A stretch of 64,000 bases of DNA from JABWAJ01 sp038323375 (GCA_038323375.1 JBBQGV010000002.1:62001-126000); one strand, 5' to 3'; counted from the stretch's first letter, positions 1 through 8,798 are shown. The notes: generated from the letters alone by a model not told the origin. Translations and numbers: made by a program.

Positions 1-1
1 A

Positions 2-1222
2 AATTGCCTGCCCGGTGTAACACCGAATGGCCCGGCTTTGGCACCCGGTTGCGGCGATACTTACCCGGCGGGATACGCCTGCCAGTGGGTGGACATCACT
101 GACATCGCTCCCGGGAACTACACCCTGGTTCTACGGGTAAATAGCCCGCACCTCCCGGATTATTTAGGCCGAATTGAAACCAATTTCGACAATAATGCTG
201 TGCAGGTTTGTTTGTACATCGGTGTGGAAGCAGACGGTGACAAGTACTTTAACCTTATAGCCGATTGTGAGCCTTTCGTAGACTGTCAGGGGATACCGCT
301 TGGCGCCAATGCGGAAGACTGCTCGGGCGAGTGTAACGGGAGCCGCATTCGTGGTGATTTAAACCTCGACACCCTGCGTACGGATGCCGACGTAATCGCT
401 TACATCGAACAGATTATGGCTGAAGACTTGGATCCAATCAAGTGTAACCAACTGACCAACGACACGACCTTCACCGTGCTCGACGTGGCTCGCTTGAATG
501 GCTGCACCCGCTTCCAAGAAGACGAACATACCCATATTGGTGGCGGCGGGGGCACCCATAGCCATTGCAATTTCCCTTTCCACGTGATCAACCAGCAGGA
601 GTCCGTTGAAATCGGTCTCAGCAATATGAACGCCAATTATTTTGATATCTACGCGGCCAACAACCTGACCTACCTGCTTGGTTTTGACCTGCAAATTGAA
701 GGCGTAATCATTGATTCAGTGGTGAATGTAGCCGGTAATTTTAATCCGACCATTTCCTTCAACCCCAATGGACACGTTATGGCCCTGGCGTTAGATGAGT
801 TTCCTTTGAATAAATATTTCGACGGCCAGGTGCTGCGGGTCTATTTCACAGAGCGCCTGAGCAATACAGTTTGCATTTCTGCCATTTACGATGCAGTGAA
901 TGCCGACGCAGAACGCATCAGCTACGAAATTGGCGATTGCCTCTTCGTGACCGACGCTGCCGAACTGGAAATTCCGGTTTCTTTCGGCATTGCGCCGAAC
1001 CCGACGACCGGCCAGGTCAACGTGACCATCGAAGGCGGCCTGCTCGGCGACGCCCGCTATTACGTAACCGATCTGACGGGTAAAGTAATTGCCTCCGGCG
1101 CCCGTCAAGCCAACCGACCTGAATTTACGCTGGATTTATCCGGACAGGCTTCAGGGATTTATTTCCTTTCTATTGAAAATGAACGATTTGTGAAAACAGA
1201 AAGGTTTGTGATTCAACGGTAA
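2..1222 (+). CDS. Secreted lysyl-oxidase-like protein with dockerin-like, cohesin-like and T9SS sorting domains (5' truncated)
   Basis: The frame is open from base 2, so the gene starts before the window. The first 70 or so codons match the C-terminal end of lysyl oxidase: GCGDTY, then CQWVDITD, PGNY and TNFDNN. In human LOX the Tyr of DTY (Tyr355) forms the lysine tyrosylquinone cofactor; here that Tyr is at bases 62-64. The copper-binding His cluster and the partner Lys would lie upstream and cannot be checked. Next come two dockerin-like loops (near 350-410 and 450-510), a His/Gly-rich linker (near 520-570), a cohesin-like beta domain (near 600-860) and a T9SS sorting domain starting at APNPTTG (near 990) and ending in RFVIQR. 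It is therefore an extracellular or surface protein, perhaps oxidising or cross-linking protein amines. The LOX call rests on the C-terminal part only. Confidence 0.8.
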   Translation, partial: NCLPGVTPNGPALAPGCGDTYPAGYACQWVDITDIAPGNYTLVLRVNSPHLPDYLGRIETNFDNNAVQVCLYIGVEADGDKYFNLIADCEPFVDCQGIPLGANAEDCSGECNGSRIRGDLNLDTLRTDADVIAYIEQIMAEDLDPIKCNQLTNDTTFTVLDVARLNGCTRFQEDEHTHIGGGGGTHSHCNFPFHVINQQESVEIGLSNMNANYFDIYAANNLTYLLGFDLQIEGVIIDSVVNVAGNFNPTISFNPNGHVMALALDEFPLNKYFDGQVLRVYFTERLSNTVCISAIYDAVNADAERISYEIGDCLFVTDAAELEIPVSFGIAPNPTTGQVNVTIEGGLLGDARYYVTDLTGKVIASGARQANRPEFTLDLSGQASGIYFLSIENERFVKTERFVIQR

Positions 1223-1269
1223 GAAAAGAACACTTGGTAGAATCTGAGTAGATTCTCTTTCAGGAAAAT

Positions 1270-1310
1270 AAGAGCCTGCGATGCCATGAGTTTTGGTGTT
1301 GCAGGCTCTT
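1270..1310 (+). terminator. Hairpin terminator after the LOX-like gene
   Basis: A perfect 10-bp stem, AAGAGCCTGC (1270-1279) pairing with GCAGGCTCTT (1301-1310), is followed by TATTT. It lies 48 bases after the stop codon. The rest of 1223-1463 is AT-rich and holds no gene that I can see. Confidence 0.75.
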
Positions 1311-1463
1311 TATTTGCAACACATGTTTATCTATATAAGGTTTTACTCAGTCGGAGTTTTCTTAAAAAAAAAGGTAAACTAAACAAAAGCATTCCATTAG
1401 GCCTGAGAAAAGGGAAAGGGTAGGAGGGCGGTGAAGTTCTCCATGCGAACTTGATTTGATAAT

Positions 1464-2045
1464 CTAAACATCTTCTTTCTCAATCCATTTCCCAACTTCC
1501 GGCGCCACATAGTTTTCCATCTGTGCCAGCAAATCTTCGATGCGATCACTAACCAACAGCATTTTTTGGTTCGATTCCTTTAAAAATTCCTGGTCACTCA
1601 TGGTTTGTATTTGGGCACACAGTGCATCATAAAAGCCGGCTATATTCAAAATGCCGATTGGCTTTTGGTGAAGCCCAAGTTGCGCCCAGGTTAGCATTTC
1701 GAATAATTCTTCCAGGGTGCCGAAACCGCCAGGCAGCGCGATCACGCCGTCGGATAATTCGTGCATTTTCATTTTCCGCTCGTGCATGCTTTCTACCACA
1801 ATCAATTCGGTCAGGTTTTCGTGCGCGACTTCTTTTTTTCTTAAAAACCAGGGTATGACGCCGATAACTTTGCCTCCGGCGCTCAGTACGCCTTCAGCTA
1901 CCGCGCCCATCATCCCGATTTTCGCTCCGCCATAGACCAACCGGATGTTCAATTGTGCCAAAGTTTTGCCGAGCGCGAATGCCTGATTGGTAAATACCGG
2001 GTCTGTGCCGGAGTTTGAGCCGCAAAAGACGGTGATGCTATGCAT
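1464..2045 (-). CDS. LOG family protein (TIGR00730 Rossmann-fold nucleotide hydrolase)
   Basis: 193 aa, full length for the LOG family (lysine decarboxylase-like fold). Diagnostic motifs are the N-terminal FCGSNSG, VYGGAKIGMMG and PGGFGTLEELFE, the last being the PGGxGTxxE phosphate and active-site motif. Characterised members remove ribose 5-phosphate from cytokinin nucleotides or other purine nucleoside monophosphates; bacterial ones may act in nucleotide salvage. It is a soluble cytoplasmic enzyme. It lies downstream of the ubiA-like gene on the same strand but is separated from it by a 122-nt palindromic element, so co-transcription is doubtful. Confidence 0.88.
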   Translation of the reverse strand: MHSITVFCGSNSGTDPVFTNQAFALGKTLAQLNIRLVYGGAKIGMMGAVAEGVLSAGGKVIGVIPWFLRKKEVAHENLTELIVVESMHERKMKMHELSDGVIALPGGFGTLEELFEMLTWAQLGLHQKPIGILNIAGFYDALCAQIQTMSDQEFLKESNQKMLLVSDRIEDLLAQMENYVAPEVGKWIEKEDV

Positions 2046-2118
2046 GGTTTTGTTTTTAATTCATGGTTTTTCAGTCGGGTAGATCCCGGGAAATAACAGT
2101 CCAGCAGGACTAAGGAGC

Positions 2119-2240
2119 GTGTCTGGACTTTAGGGTTCGAGAGCAAGGCATGTGAAGACCCAAAAATGGGAGCTTACTCGTGTAAGTGACCAGTTTTGGG
2201 CCTTTGCATAACGTAGCTATCGAGATCTGAAGACAGACAC
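2119..2240. repeat. 122-nt imperfect palindrome (REP/MITE-like)
   Basis: The left half, read 5'-3', aligns with the reverse complement of the right half over about 61 nt per arm. Both arms start GTGTCTG, share CCCAAAA near the middle and meet at CTTACtCGtGTAAG. It fills most of the gap between the LOG gene and the ubiA-like gene; its last base is the first base of the ubiA stop codon on the plus strand. GGAGCGTGTC overlaps its left edge and recurs in the hairpin at 34260-34300. I see no open frame inside it. Confidence 0.7.
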
Positions 2241-3103
2241 TACACATATACATCCAGAATCACCAACCCGCTAAAAGCCAGGCTCGCAATACCGTTGGTC
2301 GTAAAAAATGCCAGATTTACCCGACTGAGGTCATTGGACTTCACAAGGCTGTGCTGGTAGAGTAGCAGGGCACCAAAAATGGCAACGGCGACCCAATGCA
2401 GCCACTCAAATTCAACATGAGCATCGGCGACAGCAAAACCTGCGGATAAGACAAGGCCGAAGCAAAGCAGATGCAATAGGGAAGACAAGCGCAGTGCCCC
2501 GCGTTTGCCAAGCAACACAGGGACTGAATAGAGCGCTTGCTCGCGGTCGAATTCTTCATCCTGGAGCGCGTAAATGATGTCGAAGCCGGAAACCCAGAAC
2601 AGCACAGCACCGGAGTAGAGCAGCGGAATGAGGTCAAAACTACCGCCCGCAGCTAAATACGCTCCGATGGGTGCCAGCGAAAGACCCATACCCAGCACAA
2701 AATGACAAAGCCAGGTGAAGCGCTTGGTGTAGCTGTATCCCAACACAACCAACAGCGCGATGGGGGAGAGGTAGAAACAGGTTTTATTGATAAACCACGT
2801 GGCCGCAATGAACAACAGGCTGTTGGCTGCGACAAAAAACAGGGCTTCCCGCGGGCGAATGACGCCAGCAGGGATTTCGCGCTGTTGGGTGCGGGGATTT
2901 CGGATGTCAATATCGCGGTCTAAATAGCGGTTGAACGCCATAGCTGCACTGCGTGCAAAGATCATGCACAGCAAAACCAGAAGCAGCGTTGGCCACTGAA
3001 AGTAGATATTGGGTTGCAGCGTCGCTAAAAAAAAGCCCAGCATAGCAAATGGCAATGCAAAAATGGTGTGGCTGAACTTGATGAGCGAGAGGTAGTTTTT
3101 CAT
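2240..3103 (-). CDS. UbiA-family polyprenyltransferase (menaquinone-type, UbiA/MqnP-like)
   Basis: 287 aa, about eight or nine hydrophobic helices, an inner-membrane aromatic prenyltransferase. The first Asp-rich motif reads NRYLDRDIDIRN (near residues 57-68) and the second LQDEEFDREQ (near 180-190); both bind the Mg-prenyl diphosphate. In Bacteroidota this subfamily is usually annotated as 4-hydroxybenzoate polyprenyltransferase, but these organisms make menaquinone, so an MqnP-type role in the futalosine pathway is more likely (inference). The ATG overlaps the stop of the upstream methyltransferase gene by 4 bases, which suggests translational coupling. Confidence 0.85.
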   Translation of the reverse strand: MKNYLSLIKFSHTIFALPFAMLGFFLATLQPNIYFQWPTLLLVLLCMIFARSAAMAFNRYLDRDIDIRNPRTQQREIPAGVIRPREALFFVAANSLLFIAATWFINKTCFYLSPIALLVVLGYSYTKRFTWLCHFVLGMGLSLAPIGAYLAAGGSFDLIPLLYSGAVLFWVSGFDIIYALQDEEFDREQALYSVPVLLGKRGALRLSSLLHLLCFGLVLSAGFAVADAHVEFEWLHWVAVAIFGALLLYQHSLVKSNDLSRVNLAFFTTNGIASLAFSGLVILDVYV

Positions 3104-3678
3104 CGCTTTTGCAATTCGATAAAGAGTTCCCGACCGGCGCGCGGCTTGATGGACGCGTCGCTGATCGCTAAATGAAGCCTATGAAACCAGGGCGCAAACA
3201 GGCGTTCGTATTCTTCCTGTGTGCCGCCAAAAGGCGGGCCTTCCTGCTCAAAAGGAAAGGCGAACAGCAGTCCGGCCAATTTGCCACCCGTCGCCAATAA
3301 ACCGGCAGTTTTTTCGGCATAAGCCTCCCGTAATTCCGGCGCAATGGCGCAAAAAAAGGTTTGCTCTAAAATCAGGTCTACCTGCAATTCAAGTTTAAAA
3401 AAATCGGCTACGACCAAGTGCGTTTCTGGAAAATCAGGCGCTTCGCGGCGCAGGTACTGGAAAGCAGACGGTGCCCAGTCGCAAACATAAACCTGTGTAA
3501 ACCCTGCGTGGTGGAGGTAAATGGCTTCATACGCGCTGCCTGCTCCGGGTATGAGGATGCGGAGGTTTTTATCGGCTATGCGATCCACGTACGCTTTTAA
3601 TGCAGGCGATACACCGCCGAGATCCCAGGGCGTGTGTTCCTGCCGATAATTGTTTTCCCAAAATGCAGCGTCGAGCAT
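3100..3678 (-). CDS. TPMT-like SAM-dependent methyltransferase
   Basis: 192 aa from the ATG at 3678; this start is preferred because family homology begins at LDAAFWENNY. The thiopurine/thiol methyltransferase signature is visible: FWENNY then TPWDLGG, SAM motif I as LIPGAGSAYEA, then VYVCDWAP and EQTFFCAI. Members methylate thiols, selenols or halides; the substrate here is unknown. It sits between the DUF4230 gene (24 bases upstream) and the ubiA-like gene (4-base overlap), so it is probably in one operon with them. A role in quinone methylation is possible, but the TPMT-type sequence does not require it. Confidence 0.8.
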   Translation of the reverse strand: MLDAAFWENNYRQEHTPWDLGGVSPALKAYVDRIADKNLRILIPGAGSAYEAIYLHHAGFTQVYVCDWAPSAFQYLRREAPDFPETHLVVADFFKLELQVDLILEQTFFCAIAPELREAYAEKTAGLLATGGKLAGLLFAFPFEQEGPPFGGTQEEYERLFAPWFHRLHLAISDASIKPRAGRELFIELQKR

Positions 3679-3701
3679 GAATTTGAAGCTTAAGTAAAAA
3701 A

Positions 3702-4934
3702 TCAAGAATCCAGCGTCTGTTCCTCATCTTCTTTCCTTGATCGGGGTATAGCGCGCTCTTCTTCTGCGGGTTGCTGGCTGCTTTCCCGGAAACGCACCTT
3801 CAGTTTATACCGCTTGTTCATAGAAGAAATCATCGGCCCGAACAGCGTATCCATCAACTCGGTGGCCTGCGTTTTAGCCTTTTCCATGATGTCGCTTTCG
3901 ATCGCTTCGCGGCGGAACTCCTCTCGTAAAATATTGAAACTCTGGTTAAGGTTCACGCCTTTCACTTCGCGGAGCCAGCCGATGTCGAGTTTGTCAATTT
4001 TGGGATACACCTCGTGGGAAAGCACCTGAGGCTCCGGCAGGGTGACGGTAACTGTTCCCGTTTTGGCGTTCAGGCTGACGTCGAAATAGTCGTTCAGGCG
4101 AAAGCCAACCTTCAGGATGCTGATGGCCGTGATTTCGATATCGGAGGAAGAGACCGAAAATCCCCAGATTTTGGTCTGCAACTGCTTGTTGAGGCCTTTT
4201 TTATCACGTACTTCCATGGTGGCCAATTCGGCGACCGCCCGCTCCACTTTTTCCTGCAAAAGACCGCGCGAACGGCTAAAATCCTCAATGGCAGCCCGTT
4301 CTTCCATGCGTTTAAGCATGGGTTGCAGGGCTTCGGCGATGGCAATACCGCAGGGAGTATCCACGCTTTGCCCTTTGGCATAAATGCTGCCTGCTTCATT
4401 GGTTTTCACCAAACTGGTGATGACGTGCGTGACCAAAAAACAGGTGTATTTCGCAGCTACCTGGTTCAGCACCTCCACCGAATTGGCCGACTGGTTGTCG
4501 TACCAGGCCTGGTAAAGCGCAGATGTGCTGTCTTGCAACGCAATAAAATCGTTGTAGTACAGATTCTTGAGATAAGCATGGTGTTTTTCGTACTCGCCTT
4601 TGAGCTTAGCTTTTATGCTTTCGTCCAGCCCCATGCGATCGGTCACGTGCTTGAGAATGGACATATTGATCGTATAGACCAGCTCATCGAACTCCCGGCG
4701 GTAGCGCTGCGGGTTGTTCATGATGGCTAAGGCGTCTTCCGGATCCACAGACACTTCAAAATCAGCCGGTTTGTAGGTCAGTTGAAACTCTTTTGGGATG
4801 CTGGTATAATTGCTCAAATCCCCCCAATATTTTCGGTAGATCAGAATGCCTGCAACGATCAGCAGCCCGAGCAGGAGAATCATTCGGCCTGCATTTTGCG
4901 CTTTTTGTGGTGGTGGTGAATACTTATTTGCCAT
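3702..4934 (-). CDS. DUF4230 membrane-anchored protein
   Basis: 410 aa from the ATG at 4934. The same frame runs further upstream, but that stretch lies opposite the start of folP and has no family character. One N-terminal membrane helix (about residues 20-36) follows a Lys/Arg-containing cytoplasmic tail; the rest is extracytoplasmic. The C-terminal half carries the DUF4230 pattern: an approximately 80-residue beta domain (FRLNDYFDVSLN, TVTVTLPEPQVLSHE) and a helical tail. The C-terminus is Glu/Arg-rich. The function of DUF4230 proteins is unknown. It is probably the first gene of the minus-strand operon running through the methyltransferase and ubiA-like genes. Confidence 0.8.
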   Translation of the reverse strand: MANKYSPPPQKAQNAGRMILLLGLLIVAGILIYRKYWGDLSNYTSIPKEFQLTYKPADFEVSVDPEDALAIMNNPQRYRREFDELVYTINMSILKHVTDRMGLDESIKAKLKGEYEKHHAYLKNLYYNDFIALQDSTSALYQAWYDNQSANSVEVLNQVAAKYTCFLVTHVITSLVKTNEAGSIYAKGQSVDTPCGIAIAEALQPMLKRMEERAAIEDFSRSRGLLQEKVERAVAELATMEVRDKKGLNKQLQTKIWGFSVSSSDIEITAISILKVGFRLNDYFDVSLNAKTGTVTVTLPEPQVLSHEVYPKIDKLDIGWLREVKGVNLNQSFNILREEFRREAIESDIMEKAKTQATELMDTLFGPMISSMNKRYKLKVRFRESSQQPAEEERAIPRSRKEDEEQTLDS

Positions 4935-4963
4935 CGTTGAAGTTGCTTTTGTGAAAAGTATAG

Positions 4964-4971
4964 CAAAAGTA
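4964..4971 (-). promoter_or_regulatory. Putative -7 box upstream of the DUF4230 gene
   Basis: Reads TACTTTTG on the minus strand, 29 bases upstream of the start codon, matching the Bacteroidota -7 consensus TAnnTTTG. No convincing -33 TTTG lies at the usual 19-21 base spacing. The 70-bp gap to folP must hold both divergent promoters. Confidence 0.4.
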
Positions 4972-5004
4972 ATAATTTTACCACTGCACGAAAGCTGCAA
5001 ATCT

Positions 5005-5859
5005 ATGTACGACACCGAAACGACACATACCACCCTCAACTGTAAGGGCCGCTTGTTGAGCTTGGCGCAGCCGTTGGTGATGGGCATTTTGAATGTCACA
5101 CCGGATTCGTTCTACGATGGCGGTCGTTATGCCGTGGTAGATGCGGCGTTGTTTCAGGCGGCGACCATGCTGGAAGAAGGCGCGGCCATGATAGATATCG
5201 GGGGCATGTCGTCGAGGCCGGGGGCAGAGATTTTGTCACCTGAAGTAGAATTGCAGCGGGTTTTACCCGTGATAGAAGCCATTGTAAAGCGCTTTCCGGA
5301 CGCTGTTTTGTCCATTGATACCATCCACAGCAAAACAGCAAAAGCCTGTGTGGAAGCAGGTGCCGCCATAGTTAATGATATTTCGGGCGGCCGATTGGAC
5401 GATCAGTTGTTCCAAACCGTTGCAGATTTGGGTGTCCCCTACGTACTCATGCACCTGAAAGGCGTGCCGGGCAATATGCAGGGGCAAGCCGTTTACGAAG
5501 ATGTGGTGACCGAAGTGCTGGATTTTTTCATCGAAGGCATTGGCCGCTTGCGGGCGCTGGGGGTGAAAGACATCCTGCTCGATCCGGGTTTTGGTTTTGG
5601 AAAAACGGCCGAACACAACTTTCGGTTGCTGAATAACCTGCATGTTTTTCAAATCACGGGGTGTGCTTTGCTTGCTGGCATTTCACGGAAGTCCATGATT
5701 TGGAAAACGTTAAAAATTACACCCGGTGAAGCACTGAATGGTACGACCGCGCTACATGTTGTGGCGTTGCAGCAAGGCGCCCGGATATTGCGGGTACACG
5801 ATGTGTGCCCTGCAGTAGAAACGATCCGATTATGGCAAACGCTGGCGTCAAATGTCTAA
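5005..5859 (+). CDS. folP: Dihydropteroate synthase
   Basis: 284 aa from the ATG at 5005; the frame is open upstream but homology starts only here. It condenses p-aminobenzoate with dihydropterin pyrophosphate in folate synthesis. All family blocks are present: MGILNVTPDSFYDGG, IDIGGMSSRPGA, SIDTIHS, the pterin-pocket motif VNDISGG, LDPGFGFGKT and, near the end, a TALHVVALQQGARILRVHD block. The length is normal for bacterial DHPS and no defect is visible. It is transcribed divergently from the DUF4230 gene. Confidence 0.96.
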   Translation: MYDTETTHTTLNCKGRLLSLAQPLVMGILNVTPDSFYDGGRYAVVDAALFQAATMLEEGAAMIDIGGMSSRPGAEILSPEVELQRVLPVIEAIVKRFPDAVLSIDTIHSKTAKACVEAGAAIVNDISGGRLDDQLFQTVADLGVPYVLMHLKGVPGNMQGQAVYEDVVTEVLDFFIEGIGRLRALGVKDILLDPGFGFGKTAEHNFRLLNNLHVFQITGCALLAGISRKSMIWKTLKITPGEALNGTTALHVVALQQGARILRVHDVCPAVETIRLWQTLASNV

Positions 5860-5887
5860 AATATGAAGTCTAACATCTAAGCAATTT

Positions 5888-7273
5888 GTGAACAACCTGA
5901 CCGAGCACAACATCAAATTGGCCAGCCTGCGCTACCTGAAGGAGTACTACAAATTCAGGCCGCGGTCAGGAGAAACCAAAATCAGAGCCGACATGCGCGG
6001 GGAAGGCGGTATTGTTGCGGACGGTTACCTCACTTTTACCAAGGAGGATGGAATCCCGTTTATTGCCACGCTTGAAGCAACATCTTATACCACTAAAAAA
6101 GAGGTGCGCTTTAATTTGAAGTACGAAAAATTGGGCTGGGATTGCGCCGCCATTGCCTTATCGTTTATGGCCGTCCTGATGTTTTTTAGCCACAACTTGG
6201 GGTTCTATGCAGCGTTGCGGTTGGGGCTAATTGTTTCATTAGGGATATTTGTAACGGTTGTCTCTTTATTTTTCCTGCTTTTCTGGTTTTTGTTGTCCCG
6301 GATGCGCCGCTACCGATTCATTCACGCCATCGAACAATTCAAAGAATACAACGCCGACGAACAGTGGGTCGCCATTGGAGAAGATGTTTTTCCCGCTTAC
6401 ACCGATCGCTATTTTCGGGAGTTGCAGCGGCAATGCATCTATTTTGGTTTTGGATTACTAGTCGTAAATGAAGCGTTGAAACCCCGCATGCTCATCACCC
6501 CGGCACGCCAGCAAATTTTTATGGGCCGGCGCCGGCTGGTTCAATTTATTTCGATGAATGAGCTGACCCGGAGAATCGGGGAGAGCCGCTATGGGGCCTG
6601 GGCCAAACAGTTTACGACCCCGCGTCTGGACGAGGCAAAGCGCTGGTTAACACCCTACCGCTCTACGTTTAGCTACCATCGCCGCCACTATCCGCACCAA
6701 ATGATCATCATCTCTATTTGTCTGATTTCCATGATGGCGTTATTCGTGGCAGAGTGGGGAAAAAGACCGATTCGGGTCATTGAACAGGACGACTACCGCA
6801 CCGAACTGGAAGCAAAAGCCAAAACAAATAAGCGCGAATCTTTTGGGTTCGATGTGGACAGCGCCTCGGTACGCCCTTTCAATACCCACGTAAAACCCTA
6901 TATTGTGATGGGGCCGGGTGCCAGGAAAAACGGCAGCGACGACTTCATCCTGTCGGTCAATTCCGATGAAGATCTGACGTATTACGATTGCTCCAGGCTT
7001 TTTTTTCAAAGTGCAAAATACATTGTGCAGGATACGGTTGTGCGGACGGTGGATTTAGCCGTGCGACGCATTTACGACCTCAAAGCGGCCGGGGTTAAAG
7101 CCAATGCCCTGTGGCTGGGGTGTTTTGGCAACGACAACCGCTACGTGGTTTTTCCGGGCTTGTTGCACCCCAACCGGCAAGACGCTGAAAACAGCCTGCG
7201 TGCTTATGCGGAAATCTTAAAAAAAGCGAAGGGGAGCCACCAACTGCAAATTCGGTCTCTGACCCTCAAATAA
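5888..7273 (+). CDS. Membrane protein of unknown function, with a possible PD-(D/E)XK-like N-terminal segment
   Basis: 461 aa with a GTG start, 28 bases after folP and probably co-transcribed with it. I do not recognise a named family. An N-terminal soluble segment (1-80) holds GEGGIVADGYLTF then PFIATLEATS, reminiscent of the D...E core of nuclease-fold domains but without the usual Lys. Two adjacent membrane helices follow (about 85-107 and 109-132), then an Arg-rich cytoplasmic region containing FGFGLLVVNE, a third helix near 275-292 and a C-terminal domain of about 165 residues rich in aromatic and basic residues. The nuclease resemblance is weak. Confidence 0.6.
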   Translation: MNNLTEHNIKLASLRYLKEYYKFRPRSGETKIRADMRGEGGIVADGYLTFTKEDGIPFIATLEATSYTTKKEVRFNLKYEKLGWDCAAIALSFMAVLMFFSHNLGFYAALRLGLIVSLGIFVTVVSLFFLLFWFLLSRMRRYRFIHAIEQFKEYNADEQWVAIGEDVFPAYTDRYFRELQRQCIYFGFGLLVVNEALKPRMLITPARQQIFMGRRRLVQFISMNELTRRIGESRYGAWAKQFTTPRLDEAKRWLTPYRSTFSYHRRHYPHQMIIISICLISMMALFVAEWGKRPIRVIEQDDYRTELEAKAKTNKRESFGFDVDSASVRPFNTHVKPYIVMGPGARKNGSDDFILSVNSDEDLTYYDCSRLFFQSAKYIVQDTVVRTVDLAVRRIYDLKAAGVKANALWLGCFGNDNRYVVFPGLLHPNRQDAENSLRAYAEILKKAKGSHQLQIRSLTLK

Positions 7274-7283
7274 ATAATTGATA

Positions 7284-8774
7284 ATGAAAAAATACATCCT
7301 CGCCCTCGACCAGGGCACCACAAGCTCGCGAGCCATTGTTTTCGACCACGAAAGCAATATCGTTGCCATCGCTCAGCAAGAATTTACCCAAATTTTTCCG
7401 CAGCCGGGATGGGTAGAGCACAATGCCATGGAAATTTGGGCTACCCAGTTGGGTGTAGCCCAAAAAGCCCTGCAACAAGCCGGAATCAGCGCTTCAGAAA
7501 TCGCAGCCATCGGGATCACCAACCAGCGCGAAACCACCGTTGTTTGGGATCGCCACAGCGGCGAGCCGATCCATCACGCGATTGTTTGGCAAGACCGACG
7601 CACTGCACCCCTGTGTGAACAGTTGAAAAACGCCGGACACGAGGCACTGGTGCGCAATAAAACTGGGTTGGTTATTGACGCTTATTTTTCCGGAACCAAA
7701 GTTCGCTGGATGCTCGACAACGTGCCAGGTGCCCGGGCAAAAGCGGAAAGTGGCGACCTGTTGTTCGGCACCATAGACAGTTGGCTGACCTGGAAACTCA
7801 CCGACGGGAAAGTACACGTAACCGACTATTCCAATGCCTCCCGTACGCTGCTTTTTAATATCCATACTTTGGAGTGGGACGAAGAATTACTAACGCTTTT
7901 GGATATTCCGCGCCAGCTGCTACCGGCAGCGCTTCCTTCCAGTGAAATTTACGGACACACAGCGGAGCGCTTGCTGGGCAGCGCCATCCCCGTTGCCGGA
8001 ATGGCAGGCGATCAGCAGGCGGCGTTGTTCGGACAAGCCTGCCACACCCCCGGCATGGTGAAAAATACTTATGGCACGGGCTGCTTTATGCTCATGAACA
8101 CCGGAACGGAGGCCGTCACTTCAACCGCCGGGTTGCTGACAACGGTGGCTTGGGGCTTGAACGGCCAGGCCACGTACGCGCTCGAAGGTAGCGTTTTTAT
8201 TGCCGGAGCCGCCATCCAGTGGTTGCGCGACGGGTTGAAAATCATTGACGAATCCCCTGATTCTGAATTTTTTGCGATGAAAGTACCCGATACGGGCGGA
8301 GTGTATGTCGTACCTGCATTTGCCGGATTGGGCGCGCCATACTGGGACATGTACGCCCGCGGTGCCATTTTCGGGCTTACCCGGGGTACCAGCAAAGCGC
8401 ACCTCGTGCGCGCTACGCTGGAATCGCTGGCCTATCAGACCAAAGATGTCTTGCTGGCGATGGAAAAAGATGCCGGTGTTGCCCTCAAAACTGTTCGGGT
8501 GGATGGCGGGGCCTGCGCCAACAACCTGCTCATGCAATTTCAGGCCGATATTCTCGGAGTAGAAGTTCAGCGCCCGATGATTGTGGAAACCACAGCACTT
8601 GGGGCTGCTTACCTGGCCGGTTTGGCTATCGGGTTTTGGACGATGGAGGATATTAGCGCTAAATGGCAACTCGACCGGGCTTTTCAGCCGAATATGCCGG
8701 ATACGCAGCGGGATCGCTTGTATGCGGGTTGGCAAAAAGCGGTGGAGCGCACGATGGGGTGGGAGGAGAGCTGA
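7284..8774 (+). CDS. glpK: Glycerol kinase
   Basis: 496 aa from the ATG at 7284; a TTG six bases earlier is in frame but less likely. It phosphorylates glycerol to sn-glycerol 3-phosphate. FGGY-kinase motifs are clear: the ATP/phosphate loop DQGTTSSRAIVFD, ITNQRETTVVWD, the glycerol-pocket region with DAYFSGTK, GDQQAALFGQ and GTGCFM, and near the C-terminus RVDGGACANN. The length is typical of bacterial GlpK and the frame is intact. No glpF facilitator or glpD gene lies beside it, so it stands alone here. It starts 10 bases after the previous stop. Confidence 0.97.
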   Translation: MKKYILALDQGTTSSRAIVFDHESNIVAIAQQEFTQIFPQPGWVEHNAMEIWATQLGVAQKALQQAGISASEIAAIGITNQRETTVVWDRHSGEPIHHAIVWQDRRTAPLCEQLKNAGHEALVRNKTGLVIDAYFSGTKVRWMLDNVPGARAKAESGDLLFGTIDSWLTWKLTDGKVHVTDYSNASRTLLFNIHTLEWDEELLTLLDIPRQLLPAALPSSEIYGHTAERLLGSAIPVAGMAGDQQAALFGQACHTPGMVKNTYGTGCFMLMNTGTEAVTSTAGLLTTVAWGLNGQATYALEGSVFIAGAAIQWLRDGLKIIDESPDSEFFAMKVPDTGGVYVVPAFAGLGAPYWDMYARGAIFGLTRGTSKAHLVRATLESLAYQTKDVLLAMEKDAGVALKTVRVDGGACANNLLMQFQADILGVEVQRPMIVETTALGAAYLAGLAIGFWTMEDISAKWQLDRAFQPNMPDTQRDRLYAGWQKAVERTMGWEES

Positions 8775-8798
8775 TTTTGAAAATCAAAACATTGTGAA

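Noticed and set aside
1223..1463. Possible tRNA or small RNA after the LOX-like gene
   Set aside because: Only the terminator hairpin is structured; no cloverleaf could be drawn.
1949..2146. 65-codon minus-strand frame over the LOG start
   Set aside because: It overlaps the N-terminus of the LOG gene in another frame and has no family motif; it is a shadow.
4846..5004. Upstream extension of folP
   Set aside because: The extension is antisense to the DUF4230 signal region; folP homology starts at 5005.
3702..5099. 465-codon version of the DUF4230 gene starting at 5099
   Set aside because: The first 55 codons lie opposite folP, have no membrane or family character, and the ATG at 4934 fits topology and promoter position.
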